From the NCBI RefSeq assembly GCF_044458865.1, contig NZ_JBITIH010000014.1:62001-126000 (forward strand): DNA of 64,000 nt, given 5' to 3'. The position numbers were made by a program, and so were the translations under genes. Under the pieces are notes generated by a model. The model searched no databases. It was not told the origin of the DNA and saw only the letters and a list, made by a program, of their open reading frames with translations. The DNA comes from Micromonospora_G sp044458865 (GTDB taxonomy: Bacteria; Actinomycetota; Actinomycetes; Mycobacteriales; Micromonosporaceae). Below, in pieces: positions 17,017 through 25,161 of this stretch (positions within the stretch are counted from its first letter, which is position 1; the number at the start of each line of letters is the position of its first letter).

Positions 17017-17790
17017 TCAGGCGGGCACGATCATGGGTGTGCCCGCGATCGGGTCCGCGACGATGAGGCAGCTGAGACCGAAGACCCGTTCGACCAGCTC
17101 GGCCGTGACCACGTCGGTGGGGGTTCCCTCGGCGACGATCGTGCCGTTCGACATCGCGATCAGGTGGTCGCTGAACCGGCAGGCGAGGTTCAGGTCGTGC
17201 AGGACGATGACGATCGTCTTGCCGGATTCGGAGTTCAGCTTGCGTAGCAGCCGCAGCAACTCGACCTGGTGGTTGATGTCCAGGTAGGTGGTGGGCTCGT
17301 CGAGGAGCAGCAGGTCGGTGTCCTGGGCCAGGGCCATGGCGACCCAGACGCGTTGGCGTTGGCCGCCGGAGAGCTGCCGGATCGGGCGGTCGATCAGGTC
17401 CGCGGTGCCGGTGGCGTCGAGCGCTTGGGCGACCGCGTCATGGTCACGGTCGGTCCATCGCCGGAACCAGCCCTGATGGGGATAGCGGCCCCGTGAGACG
17501 AGGTCGGCGACGGTTATCCCGTCGGGTGCGACAGGGGTCTGGGGGAGGAGCCCGAGCACCTTGGCGACGTCGGAGGTCCGCATGTCCGCGAGGTTCTTGC
17601 CGTCGAGCGTGACGGCGCCGCCGCGCGCGGGGAGCAGCCGGGCCAGGCCGCGCAGCAAGGTGGACTTACCGCAGGCGTTGGCACCGACGATCGCGGTGAC
17701 CTTGCCGTCGAGCACCGTGACGTCGAGGTTGGTGACGACGGTCCGTTCGTCGTACCCGAGGGTCAGCCCCTCGGCGCGCAGTCGGGTCAT
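17017..17790 (-). CDS. ferric siderophore ABC transporter ATPase (FecE/FepC type)
   Basis: 257 residues. Walker A is VGANACGKST, the Q-loop LLPQTPVAP, the signature LSGGQRQRVW, and Walker B LLLLDEPTTYLD with the D-loop INHQ and switch histidine VLHDLN. The LDEPTTYLDINHQ string is typical of siderophore and cobalamin importers. The ATG at 17790 overlaps the stop of the upstream permease (ATGA), so it is translationally coupled as the last gene of the four-gene operon. It powers uptake of a ferric siderophore across the membrane. Confidence 0.92.
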   Translation of the reverse strand: MTRLRAEGLTLGYDERTVVTNLDVTVLDGKVTAIVGANACGKSTLLRGLARLLPARGGAVTLDGKNLADMRTSDVAKVLGLLPQTPVAPDGITVADLVSRGRYPHQGWFRRWTDRDHDAVAQALDATGTADLIDRPIRQLSGGQRQRVWVAMALAQDTDLLLLDEPTTYLDINHQVELLRLLRKLNSESGKTIVIVLHDLNLACRFSDHLIAMSNGTIVAEGTPTDVVTAELVERVFGLSCLIVADPIAGTPMIVPA

Positions 17791-18854
17791 CCGCCCGCTC
17801 CTTGCCGGTTCGTGGTGGCCAGCAGCCACAGCAGGTAGGGGGCACCGACCGCGCCGGTGACCACGCCGGTGGGTAGCGGTGTGGGCATCAGGTGCACGGC
17901 GACGAGGTCGGCGCTGAGTAGCAGCGCGGCGCCGACCAGGGCGGCGGCGAGGACGCCACCGGTGGCCGGGCCGAGGAGCCGGTTGGCGATCGGCCCGGCC
18001 ACCAGGGCGACGAAGACAATGGGCCCGGCAACGGAAACCGCCAGGGCGACCAGCACGACTGCGGTAGCGATCAGGCCGGCGCGGCTGAGTTCGGTCCGGG
18101 TGCCCAGGGTGCGGGCGGTGTCGTCGCCGAGTTCGAGGGCCCGCAGGGGCCGCTGGAGCAGTATCGCCAGGGGCAGGAGGACGAGCAGTGCGCCCATCAG
18201 CAGACGCAGTTCGGTGGTGCTGGCCTGCCCGACCGAGCCGGTCAGCCAGTGCATGGCCTGGCGGGCCTCGAAGAGTTGGGCCCGACTGAGCACGTAACCG
18301 ATGAGTCCTTCGAGGAAGGCTGCCACGCCGATGCCGATGAGGATGAAGCGGTAGCCGGAGACGCCGTCGCGCCAGGCCAGCACGTACATCAGCAGGGCGG
18401 CGACGATCGCCCCGCCGAGGGCGAGCCCGCTGACGACGAGCCCGCCGGCGCCGAGGAGCACGATTCCGGTGACGGCGGCCAGCCCAGCTCCGGAGGTGAT
18501 GCCGACGAAGTCCGGGGAGGCGAGTGGGTTGCGCAGCACCTGTTGGAAGATCGTCCCGGAGGCGCCCAGCGCGAGGCCGACCGCCAGGGCGGAGGCGGCG
18601 GTTGGCAGCCGCAGGCCGCGGACGACGAAGTCGACGCTGGGGTTGTCGGAGAGATGCAGCACCGAGGCGATGACCTCTCCGGCACCGATGCGGAAGCTGC
18701 CCACCATCATGGTGAACACGAAGAGGGCTGCCACGGCCCCAGCCAGTGCGCTCGTCACCACGACGGAACGGCCGGCCCGGTGCCGTCGGTTGGCACGCAG
18801 CGCCGTGGCTACCCGGGGTGGCTCGATGCCCAGGTCCGTCGTGTCGGTCGTCAT
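17787..18854 (-). CDS. FecCD-family siderophore ABC permease, second subunit
   Basis: 355 residues with about nine hydrophobic helices. FecCD landmarks include LRLPTAASALAVGLALGASGTIFQQVLRNPLASPDFVG (N-terminal part) and VAGPIVFVALVAGPIANRLLGP (late coupling region). A basic cytosolic N-terminus (RANRRHRAGRS) precedes helix 1. The start at 18854 lies 10 bp after the first permease, with GGAGGTG upstream. It probably forms a heterodimer with the 18865-19917 product. Confidence 0.9.
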   Translation of the reverse strand: MTTDTTDLGIEPPRVATALRANRRHRAGRSVVVTSALAGAVAALFVFTMMVGSFRIGAGEVIASVLHLSDNPSVDFVVRGLRLPTAASALAVGLALGASGTIFQQVLRNPLASPDFVGITSGAGLAAVTGIVLLGAGGLVVSGLALGGAIVAALLMYVLAWRDGVSGYRFILIGIGVAAFLEGLIGYVLSRAQLFEARQAMHWLTGSVGQASTTELRLLMGALLVLLPLAILLQRPLRALELGDDTARTLGTRTELSRAGLIATAVVLVALAVSVAGPIVFVALVAGPIANRLLGPATGGVLAAALVGAALLLSADLVAVHLMPTPLPTGVVTGAVGAPYLLWLLATTNRQGAGG

Positions 18855-18864
18855 GGTCACCCGC

Positions 18865-19917
18865 TCACACCTCCGACAGTCGGACGTAGCGCACGATCGC
18901 GACGAACGCGGGTGCGCCGAGCACCCCGAGGACCACACCGACCTGCAGTTCGTCGGGGGCGGCGGCCACCCGGCCGAGCACGTCGGCAAGGAGGAGAACG
19001 ATGGGTGCCAGCAGCATCGTGTACGGCAGGATCCACCGGTAGTCGGGACCGCAGATGAACCGTGCCACGTGTGGCACGACGAGCCCGACGAAGACGATCG
19101 GCCCACAGGCGGCGGTGGCCGCACCGGCGAGTACGGCCACCACGGCGAAGGCCGCCGCACGGGTACGGGTGACGTGCTGGCCGAGGCCACGGGCCACGTC
19201 CTCGCCGAGCGCGAGGCCGTTGAGGGCACGCCCGAAGCCCAGCGACGCTGCCAGACCGAGCAGCAGGAACGGCGCGACCCCGGTCAGGATCGGGGTGTAC
19301 CGGCCGGCGAGCGAACCCACCTGCCAGAACCGCAGCTCGTTGAGCGCGTCCACGTTCGTCATCACGATTCCGCTGGTCACCGAGACCAGGCCAGCGGTGA
19401 CGGCCGCTCCCGCGAGGGCCAGTTTGACCGGTGTGGCACCCTCCCGGCCCAGCGACGCGATCGCGTACACCAGGGCGAGTGCCGTGATCGCTCCGGCGAA
19501 GGCGAACCAGACGTAGACGCCGACGCCGCGTACGCCGAGCACGGTGATGGCGAAGACGACGAACGCGGCGGCGCCGGAGTTGATGCCGAGGATCCCGGCG
19601 TCGGCGAGGGGGTTGCGGGTGACGCCCTGCAGAATCGCCCCGGCGACGCCGAGCGCGGCGCCGGCGAGGATGCCGAGCAAGGTGCGGGGCACCCGCATCT
19701 TCAGGGTGATGGTGCTGCTGATCGACCCATCGCTGTCCAGGTTGCCGAACGCGTGCAGCACCTCCGACAGGCCGATGGAACGCGAGCCCATCGTCACGCT
19801 CAGGAACGCGACGACGGCGAGTAGCACGAGGAGGACGGCGAGCCCCGGCCCGAGGGTCGAGGCCCGCCGTACGCCCCGCGTCGCGGCGGGCCTGTGGTAT
19901 GTGCTAGTCGCCGACAT
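18865..19917 (-). CDS. FecCD-family siderophore ABC permease, first subunit
   Basis: 350 residues, polytopic. Characteristic segments are LKMRVPRTLLGILAGAALG, AILQGVTRNPLADAGILGIN and CGPIVFVGLVVPHVARFICGPDYR, the conserved FecCD coupling loop. The start overlaps the binding-protein gene by 14 bp, so translation is coupled. Second gene of the iron-box operon. Confidence 0.92.
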   Translation of the reverse strand: MSATSTYHRPAATRGVRRASTLGPGLAVLLVLLAVVAFLSVTMGSRSIGLSEVLHAFGNLDSDGSISSTITLKMRVPRTLLGILAGAALGVAGAILQGVTRNPLADAGILGINSGAAAFVVFAITVLGVRGVGVYVWFAFAGAITALALVYAIASLGREGATPVKLALAGAAVTAGLVSVTSGIVMTNVDALNELRFWQVGSLAGRYTPILTGVAPFLLLGLAASLGFGRALNGLALGEDVARGLGQHVTRTRAAAFAVVAVLAGAATAACGPIVFVGLVVPHVARFICGPDYRWILPYTMLLAPIVLLLADVLGRVAAAPDELQVGVVLGVLGAPAFVAIVRYVRLSEV

Positions 19918-20917
19918 TCGGATCCGCGGCCCTGACCGCCTCGGTCAGCTTGTCCAGCTCGGTGGCGAAGTCGCTGTACGTGTGCAGCCAGAACGCGGGC
20001 CAGGACGCGGCGGCCCCGGCCTTGGCTGCCTTGATCTTGAACCAGGTCGGCTGCTTCTTGCCCCACTCCGCGTTGGCCGTGGCGGTGAAGGAGCGGCCGT
20101 CCCACAGGATCAGGTCCGGTTGGTACTTGTCCGCGTTCTCCCAGCTGAGGTTCTCCCAGTACGGGAACCCCGGGTCCGGGCTCGCCGGGTTGATCACCTT
20201 CAGGCCCCAGCCCTGCAGGTCGAGCAGCTCGGGCGCGTACTCGGGGTTGGCGACGTACACCTTGTCGTCGGCCGGCGACATGGCGGCGACGGTCAGGGTC
20301 GGCTTGCCGGCGACCGCCTCCTTGAAGGTGGCGACAGCCGCCTCGAAGCGCTTCTTGTTCGCGGCGAGCTGCGGGCTGTTCACGTCGGCGCCGAGGCTCT
20401 CGGCGAGATCCTCGTAACCCTCGGCCAGCGCGACGATGGACTTGCCCTGTGACACTCCGACGACGGGAGCCAGCTCGGCCAGCTTCTTGCTCTTCTCGTC
20501 GACGCCTTCCTCCATGCCGCTGTGCGCCTTCTCGGCTGGCCACCAGTCGCCGACGATCAGGTCTGGCCGCAGGGCGGCGGCCTTCTCTACGTCGATCTTG
20601 CCCCACTCCTCGCCGAGGATCTCGATCCCGGTGAGGTCGAGGTTCTTCAGGTTGGGGTCGGTTTTGACCGACTCGTCGGCATAGATGCCGGCGGGTTTGA
20701 TGCCGAAGGACATGAGTGCCGCTGCCTCGCCGGCGTGCGCGATGATCCGGGTAGGGGTCTTGTCGGCCTTGACGACCTGGCCGGACCCGTCAGTGAACGA
20801 CCAGGGGCCGGAGGCGGCGGCAGTGTCGCCGCTGTCGGAGTCGTTGCCACAGCCGGCGAGCCCGGCGAGTACGGCGCTCAGCGCCGTCACGGCCAGGACC
20901 GGACGCCATGCTCGCAT
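19904..20917 (-). CDS. siderophore-binding lipoprotein of the ABC transporter
   Basis: 337 residues. The lipobox LAGC (Cys near residue 23) marks a lipoprotein anchored outside the membrane. The Fe3+-hydroxamate/FepB-type fold is indicated by PTRIIAHAGEAAALMSFGIKPAGIY, KAAALRPDLIVGDWWP and YQPDLILWDG. First gene of the operon, 50 bp downstream of the iron box. It binds a ferric siderophore; the chemical class cannot be told. Tryptophans (WW, WGW, YWENLSW) are abundant in the probable pocket. Confidence 0.9.
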   Translation of the reverse strand: MRAWRPVLAVTALSAVLAGLAGCGNDSDSGDTAAASGPWSFTDGSGQVVKADKTPTRIIAHAGEAAALMSFGIKPAGIYADESVKTDPNLKNLDLTGIEILGEEWGKIDVEKAAALRPDLIVGDWWPAEKAHSGMEEGVDEKSKKLAELAPVVGVSQGKSIVALAEGYEDLAESLGADVNSPQLAANKKRFEAAVATFKEAVAGKPTLTVAAMSPADDKVYVANPEYAPELLDLQGWGLKVINPASPDPGFPYWENLSWENADKYQPDLILWDGRSFTATANAEWGKKQPTWFKIKAAKAGAAASWPAFWLHTYSDFATELDKLTEAVRAADPNVGD

Positions 20918-20967
20918 GGTGAGATCTTCCGTTCTCTCTGAAAACTGACTGAGCCCCAGGGGCAGAG

Positions 20968-20986
20968 TTAGGTTAGGCTAACTAAA
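20968..20986. promoter_or_regulatory. DtxR/IdeR-type iron box
   Basis: TTAGGTTAGGCTAACTAAA matches the 19-bp consensus TTAGGTTAGGCTAACCTAA at 17 positions. It lies 51 bp upstream of the siderophore-binding protein start. Iron-loaded IdeR/DmdR would repress the operon. Confidence 0.88.
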
Positions 20987-21193
20987 CCTTCCTGTTTTGG
21001 CCAGCCAGCATGATCAGATTCACCTGGTCCATGCCTGAGCTGCCGTAACTCGGCCGACGCGGGCGTACGCCCACGACTTGACCTCATGCCGCCACCGCCA
21101 CCGCCACGCCGCGTGGCGGCAGGGCGGTGGGAGACCGTGGGGCTGCGGACAGCGCCCGCGCTGTCCGCAGTGGAGGCGGCGGTCGGCGGGACG

Positions 21194-22060
21194 CTATCCG
21201 GCTGTCGCGGTCAGGCCATCGCCGCCGCGACCCTCCTCGACGAGCGTTTCGATCCTCGCTGCCACCTGGGGTAGTCCACCATCGCCGAGGTGGCGACCGG
21301 TCCGAAGGTCGATGAGGTGGCGGAGGACCGTCAGGTGCTCGGTGAGGTTCGCCGGCCCCGGCGGATAGGTGTTCTGCCGTAGCTCCGCGACGGTGGCGGG
21401 GACTGTGGCGACCACGTGGCCGAGTTGGGCCGCCGCCGTCCGGGCGAACTCCACCACGTCGATGCCGGCCGCGCGTGCGGCCTCAAGGGCTCGTAGGAGG
21501 CCGAGTTGGGCGTCGTACCACACCCCGAAGAGGGCGAGGTCCCAGACGGCGGCCGCCTCCGGGGCTTCGCCGACAAAGCGCGGGCTGCTCAGCAGCGCGA
21601 GGGTCGGCCTGTGCCGCTCGAATGCGTGTCGGGAGCCGCTGTAGAGGATCGTCGCGGCGTTGGTGCCGATCGTCTCGGGTGCGGCTTGAATTCCTGCGTC
21701 CAGGTACTGCGCCCCCAGAGCGGTGGCCTGCTGGGCGGCCAGCCGCGCTTCGCTGGCGGTGCCCGTGTACATCCCGACGATCGTCCGCCCGGACAGGTCC
21801 GTGTCTTGCTCGGCGAGGCACTGCTGTACCGCCGGATAGTCCTTGAGGGTCAGGAGCGCGAGAGCGGCGGTCGACAGTGCCTCCCGGACGGACCGTGCTC
21901 GTCGTGCCCCCGCGGCCACCAGTTCGGTCGTACGACTTTCCGTGCGGTTCCACACCGTGACCTCGTGTCCACCATCGAGCAGTCGACGTACCACCGCGCC
22001 ACCGATGGCGCCCGTGCCAATGACCGCGACCCGGGGCGCTGACCTCTTCTCGTCGACCAT
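21194..22060 (-). CDS. imine reductase-like NADPH-dependent oxidoreductase
   Basis: About 288 residues. The N-terminal Rossmann domain reads VAVIGTGAIGGAVVRRLLDGGHEVTVWNRT, followed by ALLTLKDYPAVQQCL and a 6-phosphogluconate-dehydrogenase-type helical C-terminus for dimerisation (WDLALFGVWYDAQLGLLRALEAARAAGI). This arrangement is that of imine reductases. NADP preference is suggested by WNRT. An ATG at 22084 is also in frame but directly abuts a palindrome, so I take the ATG at 22060. The substrate is unknown. Confidence 0.78.
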   Translation of the reverse strand: MVDEKRSAPRVAVIGTGAIGGAVVRRLLDGGHEVTVWNRTESRTTELVAAGARRARSVREALSTAALALLTLKDYPAVQQCLAEQDTDLSGRTIVGMYTGTASEARLAAQQATALGAQYLDAGIQAAPETIGTNAATILYSGSRHAFERHRPTLALLSSPRFVGEAPEAAAVWDLALFGVWYDAQLGLLRALEAARAAGIDVVEFARTAAAQLGHVVATVPATVAELRQNTYPPGPANLTEHLTVLRHLIDLRTGRHLGDGGLPQVAARIETLVEEGRGGDGLTATAG

Positions 22061-22085
22061 GGCTCGATTCTCAAACATCAACATT

Positions 22086-22099
22086 ACTTGAGGTCAAGT
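22086..22099. promoter_or_regulatory. palindromic operator of the imine reductase-like gene
   Basis: ACTTGAGGTCAAGT is a perfect inverted repeat, 26 bp upstream of the chosen start. It resembles SoxR/MerR-type CCTCAAG half-sites. No adjacent regulator gene is present. Confidence 0.45.
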
Positions 22100-22173
22100 C
22101 AAACGTCCGTGGTGACGTGTGCGTGCCGCCAGCCGTGATCAATCACCTTCCTCCCCACAACCGAGCCGGCTTG

Positions 22174-22190
22174 TTGCAAGATACTTGCAA
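22174..22190. promoter_or_regulatory. Nur-type (nickel repressor) box in front of sodF
   Basis: TTGCAAGATACTTGCAA equals the Streptomyces Nur consensus TTGCAA-N5-TTGCAA exactly, 36 bp upstream of the superoxide dismutase start. Nickel-loaded Nur represses the iron-type SOD while nickel SOD is used instead. Confidence 0.85.
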
Positions 22191-22226
22191 CAGCAATACT
22201 GATGCAGATTGCGAGGGGGAGTATCC

Positions 22227-22841
22227 ATGGCCGTCTACCACCTGCCCGACATGCCCTACGACTACGGCGCACTCGAACCGGCGATGTCCGGCGAGATCCT
22301 GGAACTGCACCACAGCAAGCACCACGCCGCGTACGTCAAGGGCGCCAACGACGGGCTCGACCGGCTTGCCGAGGCCCGTGACAAGGGGGACTACGCGACT
22401 CTGGTCGGCTTGGAGAAGACGTACGCGTTCAACCTGTCCGGGCACGTGTTGCACTCGATCTTCTGGAACAACCTGTCTCCGGACGGTGGTGACCGCCCCG
22501 AGGGTGAGTTGGCGGCGGCGATCGACGAGCACTTCGGTTCGTTCGACGGTTTCGCTGGGCAGCTCTCGGCGGCGACGAAGGGTGTGCAGGGTTCGGGTTG
22601 GGGTGTCCTCGCCTGGGAACCGCTGAGTCAGCGGTTGATCGTGGAGCAGGTGTACGACCACCACGGCAACGTTGGTCAGGGTTCGACCCCGGTCCTGGTC
22701 TTCGACGCCTGGGAGCACGCCTACTACCTGCAGTACCGCAACGTCCGCCCGGACTACGTCGACCGGCTCTGGAACCTGGTCAACTGGACCGACGTGACCA
22801 GCAGGTTCGACGCCGCCCGCGCTGCCAAGCCCAAGATCTGA
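22227..22841 (+). CDS. sodF: Fe/Mn-family superoxide dismutase
   Basis: 204 residues. Metal ligands appear as His28 (LELHHSKHH), the His of LSGHVLHSIFW, and the Asp and His of VFDAWEHAYY. The start at 22227 has a GAGGGGGA ribosome binding site. It removes superoxide in the cytosol. Sequence alone does not separate Fe from Mn, but the Nur box upstream is the arrangement of streptomycete sodF, the iron enzyme repressed by nickel. I expect a nickel SOD (sodN) elsewhere in the genome. An 88-residue gene follows after 5 bp. Confidence 0.9.
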   Translation: MAVYHLPDMPYDYGALEPAMSGEILELHHSKHHAAYVKGANDGLDRLAEARDKGDYATLVGLEKTYAFNLSGHVLHSIFWNNLSPDGGDRPEGELAAAIDEHFGSFDGFAGQLSAATKGVQGSGWGVLAWEPLSQRLIVEQVYDHHGNVGQGSTPVLVFDAWEHAYYLQYRNVRPDYVDRLWNLVNWTDVTSRFDAARAAKPKI

Positions 22842-22846
22842 CCACG

Positions 22847-23113
22847 GTGGAACACGCCAGCCCCGCTGCTGACACGGTCCAACGGGCCGCCGGAGTCATT
22901 GCCGCCAGGCACCGAGGCGACCTCGACGGAGCGGAGGCGCTGCTCGCCGCATTCCCGACCGAGCAGGCCCGGACCCTCGGCTTCTACCTGCTCGCCGAAC
23001 TCGCCCTCGGCCTGCTCCGGGCAGAGAGCGGACAGAGCATGGACGACCTGGTGCAGGAGCTGTCCCTGCAACTGGCGACCGAGGCGGATCGCCCGCCGCC
23101 AGCCACGCACTGA
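22847..23113 (+). CDS. small hypothetical protein downstream of sodF
   Basis: 88 residues from a GTG five bases after the sodF stop, so probably co-transcribed and coupled. It is alpha-helical in look (AARHRGDLDGAEALLAAFPTEQARTLGFYLLAELALGLL), with no signal or membrane segment. No family recognised. A hairpin ends the unit at 23122-23153. Confidence 0.6.
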   Translation: MEHASPAADTVQRAAGVIAARHRGDLDGAEALLAAFPTEQARTLGFYLLAELALGLLRAESGQSMDDLVQELSLQLATEADRPPPATH

Positions 23114-23121
23114 CGTGTGAC

Positions 23122-23153
23122 CCCGTCCCGTCGGTCCGCGCCGGCGGGACGGG
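23122..23153 (+). terminator. hairpin ending the sodF transcription unit
   Basis: A 13-bp stem (23122-23134 with 23141-23153, one wobble pair) and a 6-nt loop, 8 bp after the preceding stop. Confidence 0.6.
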
Positions 23154-23297
23154 CCGTCCGTAGCGGCGGCGCGCCCGGTCCACCTTCCGTTGATGGTCGC
23201 CGATCCCCGACCGTCAGTACGCCCTTGTCCGGGCTCGCCCTACCGACGGTAGAGGCGGAAGATGGACGGGGCGACGGACCGTTGGAGGGGAGCGAGT

Positions 23298-24005
23298 GTG
23301 GCTCAGCGGAGGGCGTTGGTGGTTCGTGGCGGGTGGGAGGGCCACCAACCGGTCAAGGCGACAGACCTGTTCATCCCGTTCCTCCACAGTGGCGGTTACG
23401 CCGTACGGGTCGAGGAGTCGACGGAGATCTACGCCGATGCCGCCGAGATGGCCGCCACCGATCTCGTCGTGCAGTGCGTGACAATGTCACAGATCAGCTC
23501 GGAGCAGGTGGCGGGGCTGAGCGCGGCGGTCGCCGCCGGGACGGGTTTCACCGGCTGGCACGGCGGTGTCGTCGACTCGTTTCGCGCCTCGTCCGACTAC
23601 CTGCAACTGGTGGGCGGGCAGTTCGCCCACCATCCGGGCAAGGAGCCGTGCGAGCGACGTGGTGGCCCGGAGGACAACTTCCTGCCGTACCGGGTGAACG
23701 TCACCGACCTTGGCCGGGAACATCCGATCACTGCGGGGATCGAGGACTTCGACCTGGTCACCGAGCAGTACTGGGTGCTGCACGATGACCTGATCGACGT
23801 ACTGGCGACCACGACCCACCCGACGCGGGCGTGGCATCCATGGCACCGCCCGATCACCTCGCCGGCGATCTGGACCCGCCTCTGGGGCGCCGGGCGAGTC
23901 GTCGTCACGACCCCGGGGCACAGCGTCGACGTCCTGGAGCACCCCAGCGTCCGTACCGTCATCGAGAGGGGGATGGTGTGGGCGAGCCGCACCGCGTCGG
24001 CGTAG
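23298..24005 (+). CDS. ThuA-domain protein
   Basis: 235 residues from the GTG at 23298, which has GGAGGGG 7 bp upstream. ThuA features: RRALVVRGGWEGHQP at the start, VAAGTGFTGWHGGVVDSFRASSDYLQLVGGQFAHHPG in the middle (the GWHGG motif) and ITAGIEDFDLVTEQYWVLHDD. ThuA proteins have a glutamine-amidotransferase-like fold and occur with sugar oxidoreductases, probably acting on keto-sugars or related carbohydrates. The end overlaps the next gene by 28 bp. Confidence 0.85.
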   Translation: MAQRRALVVRGGWEGHQPVKATDLFIPFLHSGGYAVRVEESTEIYADAAEMAATDLVVQCVTMSQISSEQVAGLSAAVAAGTGFTGWHGGVVDSFRASSDYLQLVGGQFAHHPGKEPCERRGGPEDNFLPYRVNVTDLGREHPITAGIEDFDLVTEQYWVLHDDLIDVLATTTHPTRAWHPWHRPITSPAIWTRLWGAGRVVVTTPGHSVDVLEHPSVRTVIERGMVWASRTASA

Positions 24006-25096
24006 TAGGTCTCGGGGTCATCTCCCGCGCGTACCTGGACACGCTAGCGAACCACCCGGCGGTGACCATTGCCGCGCTGGCCGACCTCGACGCCGCTCGG
24101 GCGGCTGCAGCCGCCGCCACGATTCCGGGTGCGGAGGCGTTGAGTGTCGAGCGCCTGCTCGATCGCCCCGACGTGCAGACGGTGCTCAACCTCACGATCC
24201 CGGCGGCACACGCCGACATCTCGCTCGCCACGATCGACGCGGGCAAGAACGTGTACGTCGAGAAGCCGCTCGCCGTCACGTTCCCGGACGGCCGTTCGAT
24301 CATCGACCGGGCCACGGCTGCCGGAGTCCATGTGGGTTGCGCGCCGGATACTGTCCTGGGCGCGGGTACGCAGACGGCACGTGCGGCTGTCGACGACGGG
24401 CTCATCGGGCGTCCGTTGTCCGCTTCGGCGGTCATGCTCACCCCGGGGCACGAGCGCTGGCATCCTCACCCCGACTTCTACTACGTCGAGGGCGGCGGCC
24501 CATTGCTGGACATGGGGCCGTACTACATCGCGGCGCTCATCCACCTGCTCGGCCCGGTTCGCGCGGTGGTCGGAGCCGCCAGCCGTCTGCGCACCGAACG
24601 CGTCATCGGCTCTGGCCCGCGCGTCGGACAACGGATTCCGGTCGAGGTGGACACCCATGTGACCGGCGTGCTCGAACATGCCGACGGTGCCCTCTCCACC
24701 ATCACGACGAGTTTCGACGGCGTCGCGACGACGGCCGCGCCGATCGAGGTACGTGGGGAGACCGGGACGCTTGCCGTACCCGATCCGAACCACTTCGACG
24801 GCGAGGTCCGTCTCTTCGCCCTCGGCGGCACCGAATGGCGCGTTCTCGAACCGGGAGCGGGCTACGCTGGCGCTTCCCGAGGGATCGGTCTGATCGACCT
24901 TGTCGGCGCGACCCCTCGGCGTCCGCCGCGTGCCAGCGGTGGGTTCGCGCTGCACGTCCTCGAAACGATGACCGCTCTCCTCCGTTCGGCCGCCGAAGGC
25001 CGACGGATCGAGCTGACGACGGTGGTGGAGCGGCCCGCGCCGGTCCCGCTCACCCCGGCCGAAGAGTGGAAGGCTCACCACACGCACGGACACTGA
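23978..25096 (+). CDS. Gfo/Idh/MocA-family oxidoreductase
   Basis: 372 residues from a GTG inside the end of the ThuA gene, with GAGAGGGGGA upstream. The Rossmann start is RVGVVGLGVISRAYLDTLANHP. The NAD-binding/catalytic stretch is NVYVEKPLAVTFPDG (the family EKP motif), followed by GGGPLLDMGPYYIAALIHLLGPV (D and H region). Family members oxidise or reduce sugars and cyclitols with NAD(P). The tight overlap with ThuA indicates a shared substrate pathway, likely carbohydrate catabolism. Confidence 0.9.
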   Translation: MGEPHRVGVVGLGVISRAYLDTLANHPAVTIAALADLDAARAAAAAATIPGAEALSVERLLDRPDVQTVLNLTIPAAHADISLATIDAGKNVYVEKPLAVTFPDGRSIIDRATAAGVHVGCAPDTVLGAGTQTARAAVDDGLIGRPLSASAVMLTPGHERWHPHPDFYYVEGGGPLLDMGPYYIAALIHLLGPVRAVVGAASRLRTERVIGSGPRVGQRIPVEVDTHVTGVLEHADGALSTITTSFDGVATTAAPIEVRGETGTLAVPDPNHFDGEVRLFALGGTEWRVLEPGAGYAGASRGIGLIDLVGATPRRPPRASGGFALHVLETMTALLRSAAEGRRIELTTVVERPAPVPLTPAEEWKAHHTHGH

Positions 25097-25124
25097 TCCG
25101 GCCCGCGCGGGGTCGGAAGACTGA

Positions 25125-25152
25125 CGGGGGGCGGCTCGATGGCCGCCCCCCG
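25125..25152. terminator. bidirectional hairpin between convergent genes
   Basis: A perfect 11-bp stem (CGGGGGGCGGC against GCCGCCCCCCG) with a 6-nt loop, between the Gfo/Idh/MocA and F420-reductase-like genes. Confidence 0.75.
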
Positions 25153-25161
25153 GGCATTGCG

